Shown here piece by piece: positions 33,888 to 42,949 of a stretch of 64,000 nt of DNA (position 1 is the first letter of the stretch; every line of letters begins with the position of its first letter). The stretch spans positions 161,109 to 225,108 of the forward strand of contig NZ_VKAC01000009.1 of the NCBI RefSeq assembly GCF_008041935.1, read 5' to 3'. Below the pieces are notes generated by a model, which had not been told where the DNA came from, ran no database searches, and worked only from the letters and a program-made list of their open reading frames with translations. Position numbers and translations under genes: made by a program. This DNA comes from Quadrisphaera setariae. Lineage in GTDB: Bacteria; Actinomycetota; Actinomycetes; Actinomycetales; Quadrisphaeraceae.

Positions 33888-35333
33888 TCAGCCGGACGCC
33901 GGTCGGACGGGGGCGAGGGCCGGGTCCGGGTCGGCGCGCTGGCCGGTGGGGTCGCTGGCGCAGACCCGGTCCCGGCCGGACTGCTTGGCCGCGTACAGGG
34001 CGGCGTCGGCGCGCGCCAGCACCGCGGTGGTGTCCTCGCCGGGGCGCAGGACCGCCAGCCCGGCGGACACCGTGTGGGGCCGGGGCGTGGCCAGCCGCAC
34101 GCCGTCCAGCACGGCCAGGGCCCGCGGTGCAGCGGTGTCCGGCAGGAGCACCACGAACTCCTCCCCGCCCCAGCGGTACAGCCCGGCGCCGGGCGGCAGC
34201 GCCGCGCGCCAGGCGCGGGCGGCGTCGCGCAGCAGCGCGTCGCCGCCGGCGTGGCCGAGGGTGTCGTTGACGCGCTTGAACCGGTCCAGGTCGAGCAGGG
34301 CCAGCGCCGCCGGAGCGGCGCCGGAGCGGACCACCTGCTCCAGGTCGGTGGTGCACGCGCGGCGGTTGGGCAGGTCCGTCAGCTCGTCGACGAGCGCCAG
34401 GCGCTCCAGCGCGCGGGCCTGTTCGGCGGCGACGCGGAGCGCCCCGTGGAGCCGGATGGTGCTGAGGACGGCGGTGAGCAGTGCTCCCGTGCCCAGCACC
34501 TGCCAGTCCACCTCCCCGCCCGCGAGGCCCTGGGCCACGAGCGCGGCTGCCGGCAGGCACGCCGACGCGGGCAGCAGCGCGAGGACCACCCGCGAGCGGG
34601 TCCGGTGGCGCCGCGCCGGAACCGGCGGGGCGCTCGACGGGCCGACGCGGCCGTGGAGCGCCACCGCCACCGCGAAGAGCGCCCACGCCAGGCCGAACGG
34701 CGCTGCCATCCAGTGGGTCATGGCCTGGGGGGTCCAGGCGAGGAGCACCACGAACCAGGCGTTGCCGAACAGCAGGAGGGCGCACCCCGTCTGCAGCGCG
34801 GCGGCCTGCACCCAGGTCAGCGCTCCGGCCACGGCGGCCCGCACCACTGCCATCAGCAGCACGAGGTCGAGCACCGGGTAGGCGATGGTGAGCACGCCGA
34901 CCGCCGACGGCCCGTTGACCACCGCCGGTGCCGCCACCGCCGCCACGATGACGACGGCGGGTCCGACGACCACGAGCAGGGCGTCGAAGCTCGCCTCGCG
35001 ACCGGCCGGACCGGCGGCCACCCACGCGGCGCGGGTCAGGACGAGGTACGCGGTGGTGGTGAGGACGTCCGCGGGTGAGGGCAGCACCGGCGTGCCGTGC
35101 TGCCACCACAGCACGTGGAAGAGGGCGCTGGCGACGACCAGCAGCACCGCCGCCGCCGCGACCCAGCGCATCCTGCGCCGGACCGCCAGCACCCCGAGGA
35201 GCAGCTGGGGCAGGACTGCGATGACCGCTCCCAGCACCGGGCCGACGGGGAGGAGCGGGGCGAGGGCGACGGCGACCGCGCAGGCCGCTGCCGTCGCCAC
35301 CTCGACGGTGCGCGAGGTGAGGTGCTGCTCCAC
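33888..35333 (-). CDS. Membrane-bound diguanylate cyclase (copy B of tandem pair)
   Basis: 481-residue paralogue of the downstream gene, with matching blocks along the length: [95 protein letters not shown]. The GGDEF signature [11 protein letters not shown] and [19 protein letters not shown] look catalytically intact. GTG 35333 is favoured over the more distal in-frame start at 35417 because homology with copy A stops there. About 75 bp separate the copies, so they may be one transcript. Synthesises c-di-GMP in response to an unknown membrane or small-molecule cue. Confidence 0.9.
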   Translation of the reverse strand: MEQHLTSRTVEVATAAACAVAVALAPLLPVGPVLGAVIAVLPQLLLGVLAVRRRMRWVAAAAVLLVVASALFHVLWWQHGTPVLPSPADVLTTTAYLVLTRAAWVAAGPAGREASFDALLVVVGPAVVIVAAVAAPAVVNGPSAVGVLTIAYPVLDLVLLMAVVRAAVAGALTWVQAAALQTGCALLLFGNAWFVVLLAWTPQAMTHWMAAPFGLAWALFAVAVALHGRVGPSSAPPVPARRHRTRSRVVLALLPASACLPAAALVAQGLAGGEVDWQVLGTGALLTAVLSTIRLHGALRVAAEQARALERLALVDELTDLPNRRACTTDLEQVVRSGAAPAALALLDLDRFKRVNDTLGHAGGDALLRDAARAWRAALPPGAGLYRWGGEEFVVLLPDTAAPRALAVLDGVRLATPRPHTVSAGLAVLRPGEDTTAVLARADAALYAAKQSGRDRVCASDPTGQRADPDPALAPVRPASG

Positions 35334-35448
35334 GGGAGAAGCATCGGGTGCCGCTGTCCTCCGCCCGAGGGGTGGTCTCCCGCGGTGCCCCGGTCCCCGC
35401 CGCCCCGAGAGGAGCACGGACCAGCACCGGAGCGCCGCGGGCGCAAGC

Positions 35449-35462
35449 TACGCTTCCGTAGC
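35449..35462 (+). promoter_or_regulatory. Leaderless-type -10 for ilvE
   Basis: TACGCT at 35449-35454 ends 8 nt before the ATG at 35463. Confidence 0.5.
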
Positions 35463-36581
35463 ATGTCCGCTGACAGCCTCCAGGCCCCCGCGCCGCTGTC
35501 CTTCGAGCGCCAGCCGCACCCCGCCCCCGTCGCGGACGCCGACCGCGCGGCCGTGCTGGCCTCCCCGGGGTTCGGCAAGCACTTCACCGACCACATGGCG
35601 CACGCCGTCTGGACCGCCGAGGGGGGCTGGGGCCAGGCCCGCATCGAGCCCTACGGACCGCTCCTGCTCGACCCGTCGGCCGCCGTCCTGCACTACGCGC
35701 AGGAGGTCTTCGAGGGCATGAAGGCCTACCGCTGGGCCGACGGCTCGGTGTGGACCTTCCGCCCCCAGGCCAACGCCGCCCGCTTCGCGCGCTCCGCCCG
35801 GCGGCTCGCACTGCCGGAGCTGCCCGAGGCCGACTTCCTCGCCTCCCTGGAGGCGCTGGTCGCCGCCGACGAGGCGTGGGTGCCCACCGGCGGCGAGACC
35901 AGCCTGTACCTGCGCCCGTTCATGTTCGCCTCCGAGGCGTTCCTCGGGGTGCGCCCCGCGGCGAAGGTCGACTACCTCGTCATCGCCTCCCCGGCCGGCT
36001 CGTACTTCACCAGCGGCCCCCGTCCGGTGAAGCTGCTCGTCAGCCGCACGTACACGCGCGCGGCCGCCGGTGGCACCGGCGCCGCCAAGTGCGGCGGCAA
36101 CTACGCCGCCAGCCTGCTGGCGCAGCAGGAGGCGTACGCCGCCGGCTGCGACCAGGTGGTCTTCCTCGACGCCGCCGAGCAGCGGTGGGTGGAGGAGCTG
36201 GGCGGCATGAACGTCTTCCTCGTCACCGCCGACGGCCGCCTGCTCACCCCCGAGCTCACCGGCTCCATCCTCGAGGGCGTCACCCGCGACTCCATCCTCG
36301 AGATCGCCCGCGACCTGGGGCTGCAGCCCGTCGAGCAGCGCATCGCCCTCGACGACTGGCTGTCGATGGCGGCCAGCGGCGAGGTCACCGAGGCGTTCGC
36401 GTGCGGCACCGCGGCCGTGGTCACCCCCATCGGCAGCTTCGTCGACGGCCCCGACACCAAGCCGGCGGCCGCGGAGGCGGACGTCGCCGGCAAGGTGACC
36501 GAGGCGATCCGCTCCACCCTGCTCGACGTCCAGTACGGCCGCGCCGATGACCGCCGCGGCTGGATGCACCGCCTGGTCTGA
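35463..36581 (+). CDS. ilvE: Branched-chain amino acid aminotransferase IlvE
   Basis: 372-residue fold-type IV PLP enzyme that makes valine, leucine and isoleucine from their 2-oxo acids with glutamate. The PLP lysine is Lys209 in [14 protein letters not shown]. Other markers are [50 protein letters not shown] and [13 protein letters not shown]. Length fits the type II BCAT group common in actinobacteria. It precedes cimA by 11 bp, and GAGGAG for cimA lies in the gap, so the two are co-transcribed. Confidence 0.95.
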   Translation: MSADSLQAPAPLSFERQPHPAPVADADRAAVLASPGFGKHFTDHMAHAVWTAEGGWGQARIEPYGPLLLDPSAAVLHYAQEVFEGMKAYRWADGSVWTFRPQANAARFARSARRLALPELPEADFLASLEALVAADEAWVPTGGETSLYLRPFMFASEAFLGVRPAAKVDYLVIASPAGSYFTSGPRPVKLLVSRTYTRAAAGGTGAAKCGGNYAASLLAQQEAYAAGCDQVVFLDAAEQRWVEELGGMNVFLVTADGRLLTPELTGSILEGVTRDSILEIARDLGLQPVEQRIALDDWLSMAASGEVTEAFACGTAAVVTPIGSFVDGPDTKPAAAEADVAGKVTEAIRSTLLDVQYGRADDRRGWMHRLV

Positions 36582-36592
36582 GGAGACCCACG

Positions 36593-38227
36593 ATGAGCTC
36601 GACGACGACGACGGCGGCCGCCGTCCAGGTCTACGACACGACGCTGCGCGACGGCGCCCAGCAGGAGGGGCTCAACCTCTCCGTGGCCGACAAGCTGGCC
36701 ATCGCCACCCACCTCGACGAGCTCGGTGTCGGGTTCATCGAGGGCGGCTGGCCCGGCGCCAACCCCCGCGACACGGAGTTCTTCGCGCGGGCCCGCACCG
36801 AGCTGCACCTGCGCCACGCGGTGCTCGCAGCGTTCGGGGCCACGCGCCGCGCTGGCGGGTCGGCGGCCACGGACCCGCAGGTCCAGGCCCTCCTCGACGC
36901 GCAGACGCCGGTGGTGACGATCGTGGCCAAGAGCCACGTCGGGCACGTGAAGCTGGCGCTGCGCACCACCGAGGAGGAGAACCTCGCCATGGTGCGCGAC
37001 ACCGTCGAGCACCTCGTGGCGAACGGCCGGCGCGTCTTCCTCGACGCCGAGCACTACTTCGACGGCTACGCGCTCGACCGCGACCACGCGCTCGCCGTCG
37101 TCCGCACCGCCGTGGAGGCGGGCGCCGAGGCCGTCGTGCTCTGCGACACCAACGGCGGCCGGCTGCCGCACGAGGTCGAGGAGGTCGTCGCGGCGACGCT
37201 GGCCGCCTCGCCCGCCGGCACCCGGCTGGGCGTGCACGCCCACAACGACTCCGGCTGCGCCGTCGCCAACTCCCTCGCGGCCGTGCGCGCTGGCGCCACC
37301 CACGTCCAGGGCTGCGTGAACGGGTACGGCGAGCGGACGGGCAACGCCGACCTCGTCGTCGTCGCCGCGGACCTCGTGCTCAAGCTGGGCCGCCAGGTGG
37401 TGCCCGCCGAGTGCCTGCGCGAGGCCACCCGGATCGCCCACGCCGTCGCGGAGATCACCAACGTGGCGATGTACGCGCGCTCCCCGTACGTGGGCGCCTC
37501 GGCGTTCGCGCACAAGGCGGGCCTGCACGCCAGCGCCATCCGCGTGGACCCCGACCTGTACCAGCACACCGACCCGACGGCCGTCGGCAACGACATGCGG
37601 ATGCTCGTCTCCGACATGGCCGGGCGCGCGTCCATCGAGCTGAAGGGCCGCGAGCTCGGCCACGACCTCGCCGGGGACCAGGACGTCCTCTCCCGCGCAG
37701 TCGCCCGCGTCAAGGAGCTCGAGCTGGCCGGGTGGACCTTCGAGGCAGCCGACGCCAGCTTCGACCTCCTGCTGCGCGAGGTCCGCGACGGCGCCCGACC
37801 CAGCTACTTCGAGGTGGAGAGCTGGCGCGCGTTCATCGAGCACGGCAAGGGCACCGGCCCGACGTCGGAGGCGACCGTCAAGCTGCGCGCCGGCGGCCAG
37901 CGCCTCGTGGCCACCGGTGAGGGCAACGGTCCGGTGAACGCCCTCGACGCCGCGCTGCGGCAGGCGCTCATCCCGGTCTACCCGCAGATCGCCGGGCTCG
38001 ACCTGACCGACTTCCGGGTGCGCATCCTCGACGCCGACGCCGGCACGGACGCCACCACCCGGGTGCTCATCGACACCACCGACGGGCGGGCCACGTGGAC
38101 GACGGTGGGCGTGGCGCCCAACCTCGTCGAGGCCTCCTGGCAGGCGCTCGTGGACGGCATCACGTACGGGCTGCTGAAGTCGGGCCTGCCGGTGCCCGAG
38201 GCCTCCCCGGCCGTCTCCCCGGCCTGA
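36593..38227 (+). CDS. cimA: Citramalate synthase CimA
   Basis: 544-residue DRE-TIM aldolase that joins pyruvate and acetyl-CoA to (R)-citramalate, giving 2-oxobutyrate for isoleucine without threonine. The TIM barrel starts VYDTTLRDGAQQEGLNLSV and contains IEGGWPGANPRD, LCDTNGGRLP and the metal-binding GVHAHNDSGCAVANS. HKAGLHASAI marks the communication region, and a LeuA-type dimer regulatory domain lies at about 405-525. The GG-W-PGANP motif and the longer spacing separate it from LeuA. It ends before a set of strong palindromes. Confidence 0.93.
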   Translation: MSSTTTTAAAVQVYDTTLRDGAQQEGLNLSVADKLAIATHLDELGVGFIEGGWPGANPRDTEFFARARTELHLRHAVLAAFGATRRAGGSAATDPQVQALLDAQTPVVTIVAKSHVGHVKLALRTTEEENLAMVRDTVEHLVANGRRVFLDAEHYFDGYALDRDHALAVVRTAVEAGAEAVVLCDTNGGRLPHEVEEVVAATLAASPAGTRLGVHAHNDSGCAVANSLAAVRAGATHVQGCVNGYGERTGNADLVVVAADLVLKLGRQVVPAECLREATRIAHAVAEITNVAMYARSPYVGASAFAHKAGLHASAIRVDPDLYQHTDPTAVGNDMRMLVSDMAGRASIELKGRELGHDLAGDQDVLSRAVARVKELELAGWTFEAADASFDLLLREVRDGARPSYFEVESWRAFIEHGKGTGPTSEATVKLRAGGQRLVATGEGNGPVNALDAALRQALIPVYPQIAGLDLTDFRVRILDADAGTDATTRVLIDTTDGRATWTTVGVAPNLVEASWQALVDGITYGLLKSGLPVPEASPAVSPA

Positions 38228-38241
38228 CCCTCCGCGGACCA

Positions 38242-38280
38242 CCACCGGCAGGTCCTGGCACGACCCGCGCCTGCCGGTGG
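38242..38280 (+). terminator. Terminator after cimA
   Basis: CCACCGGCAGG (38242-38252) pairs perfectly with CCTGCCGGTGG (38270-38280) around a 17-nt loop, 15 bp after the stop. Confidence 0.65.
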
Positions 38281-38317
38281 CCACCGCCTGGCCGAGGTGG
38301 GCAGGTCCAGTGCCGGT

Positions 38318-38367
38318 GGGCAGGCTGGGTGCCGGTTCCGGTCCCGGAAGCGGCACCCAGCCTGCCC
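38318..38367. terminator. Long palindrome between convergent genes
   Basis: A 24-bp hairpin with one G-G mismatch: the outer 17 bp starts GGGCAGGCTGGGTGCCG and the inner 6 bp is TTCCGG/CCGGAA with a 2-nt centre. It lies between cimA and the convergent minus-strand gene and could terminate both. Further GGTGGGCAGG copies at about 38296 and 38314 and an inverted copy at about 38380 surround it. Confidence 0.7.
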
Positions 38368-38394
38368 GCTGGGCCACCGCCTGCCCACCGAGCC

Positions 38395-39406
38395 TCACCG
38401 TGGGAGCCGCAGGACCAGCCGTGCGCCCTCGTCACCGCCGCCCGGCACCTCGACCACGACCGGCAGCTCCGCTCGCGCGAGCTGCGAGCGACGCTGCTCC
38501 GCGACGGCCAGCGCCTCGAGGCGGCACGCCTCCGGTTCCCGCGTGAGTCGCCGGTGCGAGGACCTCACCGTCTGGATGCCGACCTTCGCCAGGCGGCCGT
38601 CGCGCTCGACGTCGCGCTCCCGGTCCAGCGGGGAGTCGTGGTACGCCCGCCCGCCCGTCCAGCTCCAGGGCGAGCGCGGCGGCCTCGTCGTAGCAGTCGA
38701 GCACTGACGTCCGCCCGTCGACGCGCACCTCCACCTGCCGGTGCAGCCCGGCGAACGCCGGTCCGGTGAACACGCGCTCGTAGCCCCACAGCTCCAGCTC
38801 GCTGCGGCACCCCGCGCGGATGGCCGCCACCAGCCGCCGGAGCTCCGAGACCCCGCCCGCCTGCCGCCGCGCGGACAGCGCGTCATCGAGCCCGGTCGGT
38901 GTCACCAGCCTCCGCCGCACTCCGACCAGGGCCGGCGCCCGCTGGTCGCTGCCGCTCAGCAGCGGCCAGCTGTCGACGACGGCCCGGGCGGCGGTGACGA
39001 CCTCCAGCCCGCCGCGCAGCACCCGGGCCGCATCGGAGCGGCAGCGGTGGAGCTCCACGCGCCAGGACGAGCCGGTCGGGACCGTCCGCCGCCGGTGGTG
39101 GGGGACGGAGACGTGCACCGCAGCCCGCAGCACCTCCGCTGGAACGGGCAGCCCGTGCAGGTCCAGGGCCGTCGTGTGCGACAGCGCAGCAGGCGCACCG
39201 GCGAACACGAGCGCTGCGAGGGAGCGGCCTCCCGGGGAGTCAGCACGGTCCGGGAGTGCGAGCACGCCCGGCAGGACCCGCACCACCGCCCCCGAGGTCA
39301 CAGCTCGCACGACCGCGCTGTGGCTGGTCTCGCCCGTCAGGCGGGTCCAGGACGCGATGCCGCCGAGCTGCTCGAGCGCTGCGGGCACGCGGGACCTGGG
39401 AGGCAC
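38395..39406 (-). pseudogene. AbiEi-like/DUF559 protein with frameshift at a (GCCC)3 repeat
   Basis: The first frame (39406 to about 38657) encodes an AbiEi-antitoxin-like winged-helix region ([16 protein letters not shown] ... LPGVLALP) and the start of a DUF559/endonuclease-like domain ([11 protein letters not shown] ... ALELDGRA). The expected end, YHDSPLDRERDVERDGRLAK then VRSSHRRLTREP, continues in another frame to the TGA at 38395. The break coincides with three tandem GCCC units (38645-38656); two units would restore one frame of about 335 residues. It may be a pseudogene, a phase-variable gene or a base-calling error. Start GTG 39406 has a CACGCT hexamer 7 nt upstream. Family function in defence is unproven for such fusions. 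Confidence 0.7.
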
Positions 39407-39703
39407 GTGCGCCAGCGTGCAAGGACAGGCGCCGGTGGTGCTCGGCGCTCAGCCGTCCTGTGGACGACGACGCCGTCGACGTGGCCGGGACCGGGCCTGT
39501 GGGCGCACGGCGCCGTCCCGCAGCTGCAGCGACGGCCACCCCCGTGCCGCGCCTGGGCGCCTTGCCGCTCGAGCTGGGCGCCTTGGCCACGTGCCCAGTG
39601 GAGGCACTCGACCCAGCCCGGCCAGCCGACCCAGCCGCCCCGGCCCGCCCCGCCCCGGCCTGGCCGGCCCGCCCCGACCGAGCGGCCCCGGCCGGCCCGG
39701 CGG
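39407..39703. other. GC-rich low-complexity intergenic region
   Basis: About 300 bp without a gene. It contains a 12-bp direct repeat CTGGGCGCCTTG (39553-39564 and 39574-39585) and a very GC-rich run of GGCC/CCCCG units from about 39615 to 39710. Apart from the minus-strand CACGCT hexamer near 39414-39419 I see no promoter or RNA gene. Confidence 0.6.
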
Positions 39704-40183
39704 TCAGCGGGCGGCGGCGCGGACCTGGTCGACGCCCTTGTTGGCGAGGGCGTCGGCGGCCTCGTTGCCGGGGTCGCCGGCGTGGCCCTTCACCCAGCGC
39801 CACTGCACGTCGTGACGGGCGACGGCCTCGTCCAGCGCCCGCCACAGCTCGGCGTTCTTCACCGGCTGCTTGGAGGCGGTGCGCCACCCGTTGCGCTTCC
39901 ACCCGGCGATCCAGCTCTGGATGCCCTGCATGACGTAGGTCGAGTCGACGTGCAGCAGCACCGTCGAGCGGCGCTTCAGAGCACCGAGCCCCTCGATGAC
40001 CGCGGTGAGCTCCATGCGGTTGTTGGTGGTGGCCGCCTCGCCGCCGAACAGCTCCTTGGTGTGCCCGCCGGAGCGCATGAGCACGCCCCAGCCGCCCACG
40101 CCGGGGTTGCCCTTGCAGGCGCCGTCCGTCCACATCTCGACGACGGGCTGCTCGGCGGAGCCGGGGGAGTCGGGGGAGGTCAC
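39704..40183 (-). CDS. rnhA: Ribonuclease HI
   Basis: 159-residue RNase H that cuts RNA in RNA-DNA hybrids such as R-loops and Okazaki primers. The four acidic residues and the histidine are visible: Asp in [12 protein letters not shown], Glu in [12 protein letters not shown], Asp in [11 protein letters not shown], His in [14 protein letters not shown] and Asp in that same motif. The start is placed at GTG 40183 because TACCCT lies 8 nt upstream and the length then fits the family; the longer frame to 40252 adds an unconserved leader. The last residues are QVRAAAR. Confidence 0.94.
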   Translation of the reverse strand: MTSPDSPGSAEQPVVEMWTDGACKGNPGVGGWGVLMRSGGHTKELFGGEAATTNNRMELTAVIEGLGALKRRSTVLLHVDSTYVMQGIQSWIAGWKRNGWRTASKQPVKNAELWRALDEAVARHDVQWRWVKGHAGDPGNEAADALANKGVDQVRAAAR

Positions 40184-40197
40184 GTCCGCCGAGGGTA
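40184..40197 (-). promoter_or_regulatory. Leaderless-type -10 for rnhA
   Basis: Minus-strand TACCCT (40192-40197) ends 8 nt before the GTG start at 40183. Confidence 0.5.
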
Positions 40198-40223
40198 CGC
40201 ACCACCCGTTCGCCCGAGGAAGA

Positions 40224-40251
40224 TCAACCCCTCTGGGGCGCCTGCCGATCA
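40224..40251 (+). promoter_or_regulatory. Possible sigma-28 (FliA/WhiG-type) promoter of the chemoreceptor gene
   Basis: TCAA at 40224-40227, 16-bp spacer, then GCCGATCA at 40244-40251, about 60 nt before the start. Motility sigma factors use a TAAA/CTCA-type -35 and GCCGA-type -10 with similar spacing. Confidence 0.45.
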
Positions 40252-40312
40252 TGGGGGACGGGAGCGGCGGGACCGCGGCTCCCGGATCCCCGACGAGGTG
40301 GAGGTGTCACGC

Positions 40313-42109
40313 GTGCTGGGTGTCCTGCTGCGGCCGGCGGAGCGTCTGATGGACGCGCTGACGTTCGGGCGCAAGGTCGCCGTGCTCGCCGCGTGCCTCC
40401 TGCTGCCCCTGGGGGTGGCCCTCCACGCGCAGCTGGCCAGCCAGGGCGGGAACATCGACGTCGCCGTGGCCGAGCGCGAGGGCCTGCAGCTGGTGCGCCC
40501 GGCGCTGCTGCTGCTCGCCGACGCCTCCGCCGCCAGCGTCGCCGCTCCCGCCGACCAGCAGGCCGCGGCGCGGGCCGTGCAGGAGGACCTGCGCGCGCTG
40601 CAGGCGGCGCGGGCCGGGCTCGGCAGCGCTGACCGCAGCGACGAGCAGCTCCAGGCCCTCGCCACCGCTGTCGCGGCCGCCACCGCCGGCGGCGGCTGGG
40701 ACGCCGTGCTGGACCGCGCCGTCGCCTTCAGCGACGCGGAGACCAGCCGCTCGCAGCTCATCCTCGACCCGTCGCTGGACTCCTACTTCGTCATGGACGC
40801 CCTCACCGCCCAGGTGCCCGGGGTGCTCGTGCGCGCCAGCCGCGGCGCCGTGCAGGCGGCCGCCCTCACCGCCACCTCGCCCGTGGCCGACCGCAGCGCG
40901 CTCGCGGTGACCGCCGCCGAGTCCGCCACGGCGATCACCGCCACCGCGGCCACCCCGTCCCAGGACGAGGGCGCCTCCGCGGCCGCCGGTGCGCTCGCCG
41001 CCACCACCGCGGGTCGTGCCGCGGTCACCTCCCTCGCCGACGCGCTGGACGACCTCCTGGCCGACCGGGCGGCCGACCTCCGCCAGCAGCGCGCCGTGGC
41101 CCTGGCCATCACCCTGGGCTGCCTGGCGGTGTCGTTGTGGGTGGCCCTGGCGTTCCTCCTGGGCACGCGCCGGCGGCTGCGCAGCATCCACGGCGTCCTC
41201 ACGCACGTGGCCGAGGCCGACTTCACGCACCGCGCCGACGTCGGCGGCCACGACGAGCTCACGGCCATGGCCACCAAGCTGGACGACTCCTCCGCCGCCG
41301 TGGCCGACGTGTTCGCGCAGATCGCGGCGCTCAGCGCGCAGGCGCGCGCCAGCACGGAGGAGGTCGGGGGGCTCGCCGCCGCGCTGCGGACGCGGATGAG
41401 CACCGACGCCGCCCGGGCCCAGGAGCAGGCCGCCGACGCCGGTGCCGCTGCCGAGCACGTGGGGGTGGCCACCAGCGGCGGGGTGGAGGTGGTGCTCGCC
41501 ATCACCGAGATCACCGAGAGCGCCAGCCGTGCCAGCTCGGCCGCCGAGCGGGCGCGCGACCGCGTCGACCAGGCGGGCGCCGCCGTGCGCGAGCTCGCCT
41601 CCAGCGCCGAGCGCGTCGGCCAGGTGGTGGGGATCATCGCCTCGGTGGCGGACCAGACCAACCTCCTGGCGCTCAACGCCACCATCGAGGCGGCCAGGGC
41701 CGGTGAGGTCGGCAAGGGCTTCGCCGTGGTCGCGCAGGAGGTCAAGGACCTGGCGCGCGTGACCGCGGGCGCCACGCAGGACATCGAGAGGCTGGTGGCC
41801 GAGAGCGCCGCGCGCGCCAGCCACGCCCAGGCCCTCGTGGCCGACCTCGAGGGCGACATCGGGCAGGTCGACGAGGCCCAGGGCGTCATCGCGGCCGCGG
41901 TCGAGGAGCAGTCGGCCACCGGCACGCAGATGAGCTCCGTCCTCACCACCGGGGCCCAGGCGGTGGAGCGGCTGGGCGCGTCGGCGGCGCAGGCCGACGC
42001 CGCGGCCCAGCGGGCGGTCCAGGAGACCGAGCTGCTGGCCGCGGCCAGCCAGCGCCTCGCGGGCGCGGTGGAGCAGCTGGACGGGGTCGCGCGCCGCGTG
42101 CGCACCTGA
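40313..42109 (+). CDS. Methyl-accepting chemotaxis protein
   Basis: 598-residue chemoreceptor. TM1 is at about 20-40 ([17 protein letters not shown]), followed by a helical ligand-binding domain with [11 protein letters not shown], typical of nitrate/nitrite-sensor or 4-helix-bundle receptors. TM2 is at about 262-284, then HAMP, and the signalling domain ends with the hairpin tip [20 protein letters not shown] and [15 protein letters not shown]. No C-terminal CheR-binding pentapeptide is seen. GTG 40313 is chosen because GGAGGTG lies 6 nt upstream; GTG 40304 is an in-frame alternative. No che genes lie nearby, so it would signal to a distant array. Confidence 0.92.
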   Translation: MLGVLLRPAERLMDALTFGRKVAVLAACLLLPLGVALHAQLASQGGNIDVAVAEREGLQLVRPALLLLADASAASVAAPADQQAAARAVQEDLRALQAARAGLGSADRSDEQLQALATAVAAATAGGGWDAVLDRAVAFSDAETSRSQLILDPSLDSYFVMDALTAQVPGVLVRASRGAVQAAALTATSPVADRSALAVTAAESATAITATAATPSQDEGASAAAGALAATTAGRAAVTSLADALDDLLADRAADLRQQRAVALAITLGCLAVSLWVALAFLLGTRRRLRSIHGVLTHVAEADFTHRADVGGHDELTAMATKLDDSSAAVADVFAQIAALSAQARASTEEVGGLAAALRTRMSTDAARAQEQAADAGAAAEHVGVATSGGVEVVLAITEITESASRASSAAERARDRVDQAGAAVRELASSAERVGQVVGIIASVADQTNLLALNATIEAARAGEVGKGFAVVAQEVKDLARVTAGATQDIERLVAESAARASHAQALVADLEGDIGQVDEAQGVIAAAVEEQSATGTQMSSVLTTGAQAVERLGASAAQADAAAQRAVQETELLAAASQRLAGAVEQLDGVARRVRT

Positions 42110-42151
42110 GCCGGGCCGCTCCCGGGGGGAGAGGGGGAGCGTCGCCCGATC

Positions 42152-42163
42152 TAGGCTCTCCAG
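42152..42163 (+). promoter_or_regulatory. Leaderless-type -10 for the FAH gene
   Basis: TAGGCT at 42152-42157 ends 6 nt before GTG at 42164. Confidence 0.5.
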
Positions 42164-42949
42164 GTGCGCATCACCAGGTTCACCACCGGAGACGACCCGA
42201 GGTTCGGCCTCGTCGAGGGAGACCCCGGTGAGGAGGTGATCCACGTCGTCGTGGGAGACCCGCTGTACGCCCCCCTGCAGCCCACGGGCGAGCGCGTGCC
42301 GCTGGCCGACGCCCGCCTGCTCGCGCCGGTCATCCCGCGCAGCAAGATCGTCGGTATCGGCCGCAACTACGCCGACCACGCCAAGGAGATGGGCAACGAG
42401 CTGCCCGAGAAGCCGCTCATGTTCCTCGTGCCGAACACCGCCGTCATCGGCCCGTCGGACCCGATCGTCATGCCCGAGGGCTCCGAGCGCGTCGACTACG
42501 AGGGCGAGCTCGCCGTCGTCATCGGCCGCGTCTGCAAGGACGTCCCCGAGGACCGGGTGGCGGAGGTCGTCTTCGGCTACACCGTCGCCAACGACGTCAC
42601 CGCCCGCGACTGGCAGAAGGGCGACGGGCAGTGGGCCCGCGCCAAGGGCTTCGACTCCTCCAAGCCGCTCGGGCCGTACATCGTCCCGGACCTGACCCTC
42701 GAGGACGTCGAGGACCTGCGCCTGCAGACCCGCCTGGACGGGAAGACCGTGCAGGACGGCACCACCAAGGACATGGTCTTCGGCGTCGCCGAGCTCGTCG
42801 CGACGGCCAGCCGCGCGTTCACGCTGCTCCCGGGCGACGTCATCCTCACCGGCACCCCCGCCGGCGTCGGCCAGCTGCGCGAGGGCCAGCGCGTCGAGGT
42901 CGAGGTCGAGGGCATCGGCGTGCTGAGCAACCCGGTGGTGCGGCGATGA
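42164..42949 (+). CDS. Fumarylacetoacetate hydrolase family protein
   Basis: 261-residue FAH-fold enzyme. Motifs: [33 protein letters not shown], the metal ligands in [11 protein letters not shown] and [24 protein letters not shown], and [16 protein letters not shown]. The family includes 2-hydroxyhepta-2,4-diene-1,7-dioate isomerases, oxaloacetate decarboxylases and acylpyruvases; the substrate cannot be fixed here. In actinobacteria this gene commonly sits immediately before gltX, as here with a 4-bp overlap, which suggests a housekeeping metabolite-repair role (for example oxaloacetate tautomer or acylpyruvate removal) rather than aromatic catabolism. Confidence 0.88.
   Translation: MRITRFTTGDDPRFGLVEGDPGEEVIHVVVGDPLYAPLQPTGERVPLADARLLAPVIPRSKIVGIGRNYADHAKEMGNELPEKPLMFLVPNTAVIGPSDPIVMPEGSERVDYEGELAVVIGRVCKDVPEDRVAEVVFGYTVANDVTARDWQKGDGQWARAKGFDSSKPLGPYIVPDLTLEDVEDLRLQTRLDGKTVQDGTTKDMVFGVAELVATASRAFTLLPGDVILTGTPAGVGQLREGQRVEVEVEGIGVLSNPVVRR

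Noticed and set aside
32365..35427. A single minus-strand frame of about 1020 codons across both cyclase genes
   Set aside because: Its first half is an Arg/Gly-rich out-of-frame reading of copy B; only the part after GTG 33813 has domain sequence. Two separate genes explain the region.
38741..42109. A 1122-codon plus-strand frame ending in the chemoreceptor
   Set aside because: The part before about 40300 is antisense to the AbiEi/DUF559 and rnhA genes and shows no domains; the receptor starts at 40313.
42164..42949. Aromatic-degradation operon based on the fumarylacetoacetase-family gene
   Set aside because: No other catabolic gene is present and this gene commonly precedes gltX in actinobacteria; the family fold alone does not imply aromatic catabolism.
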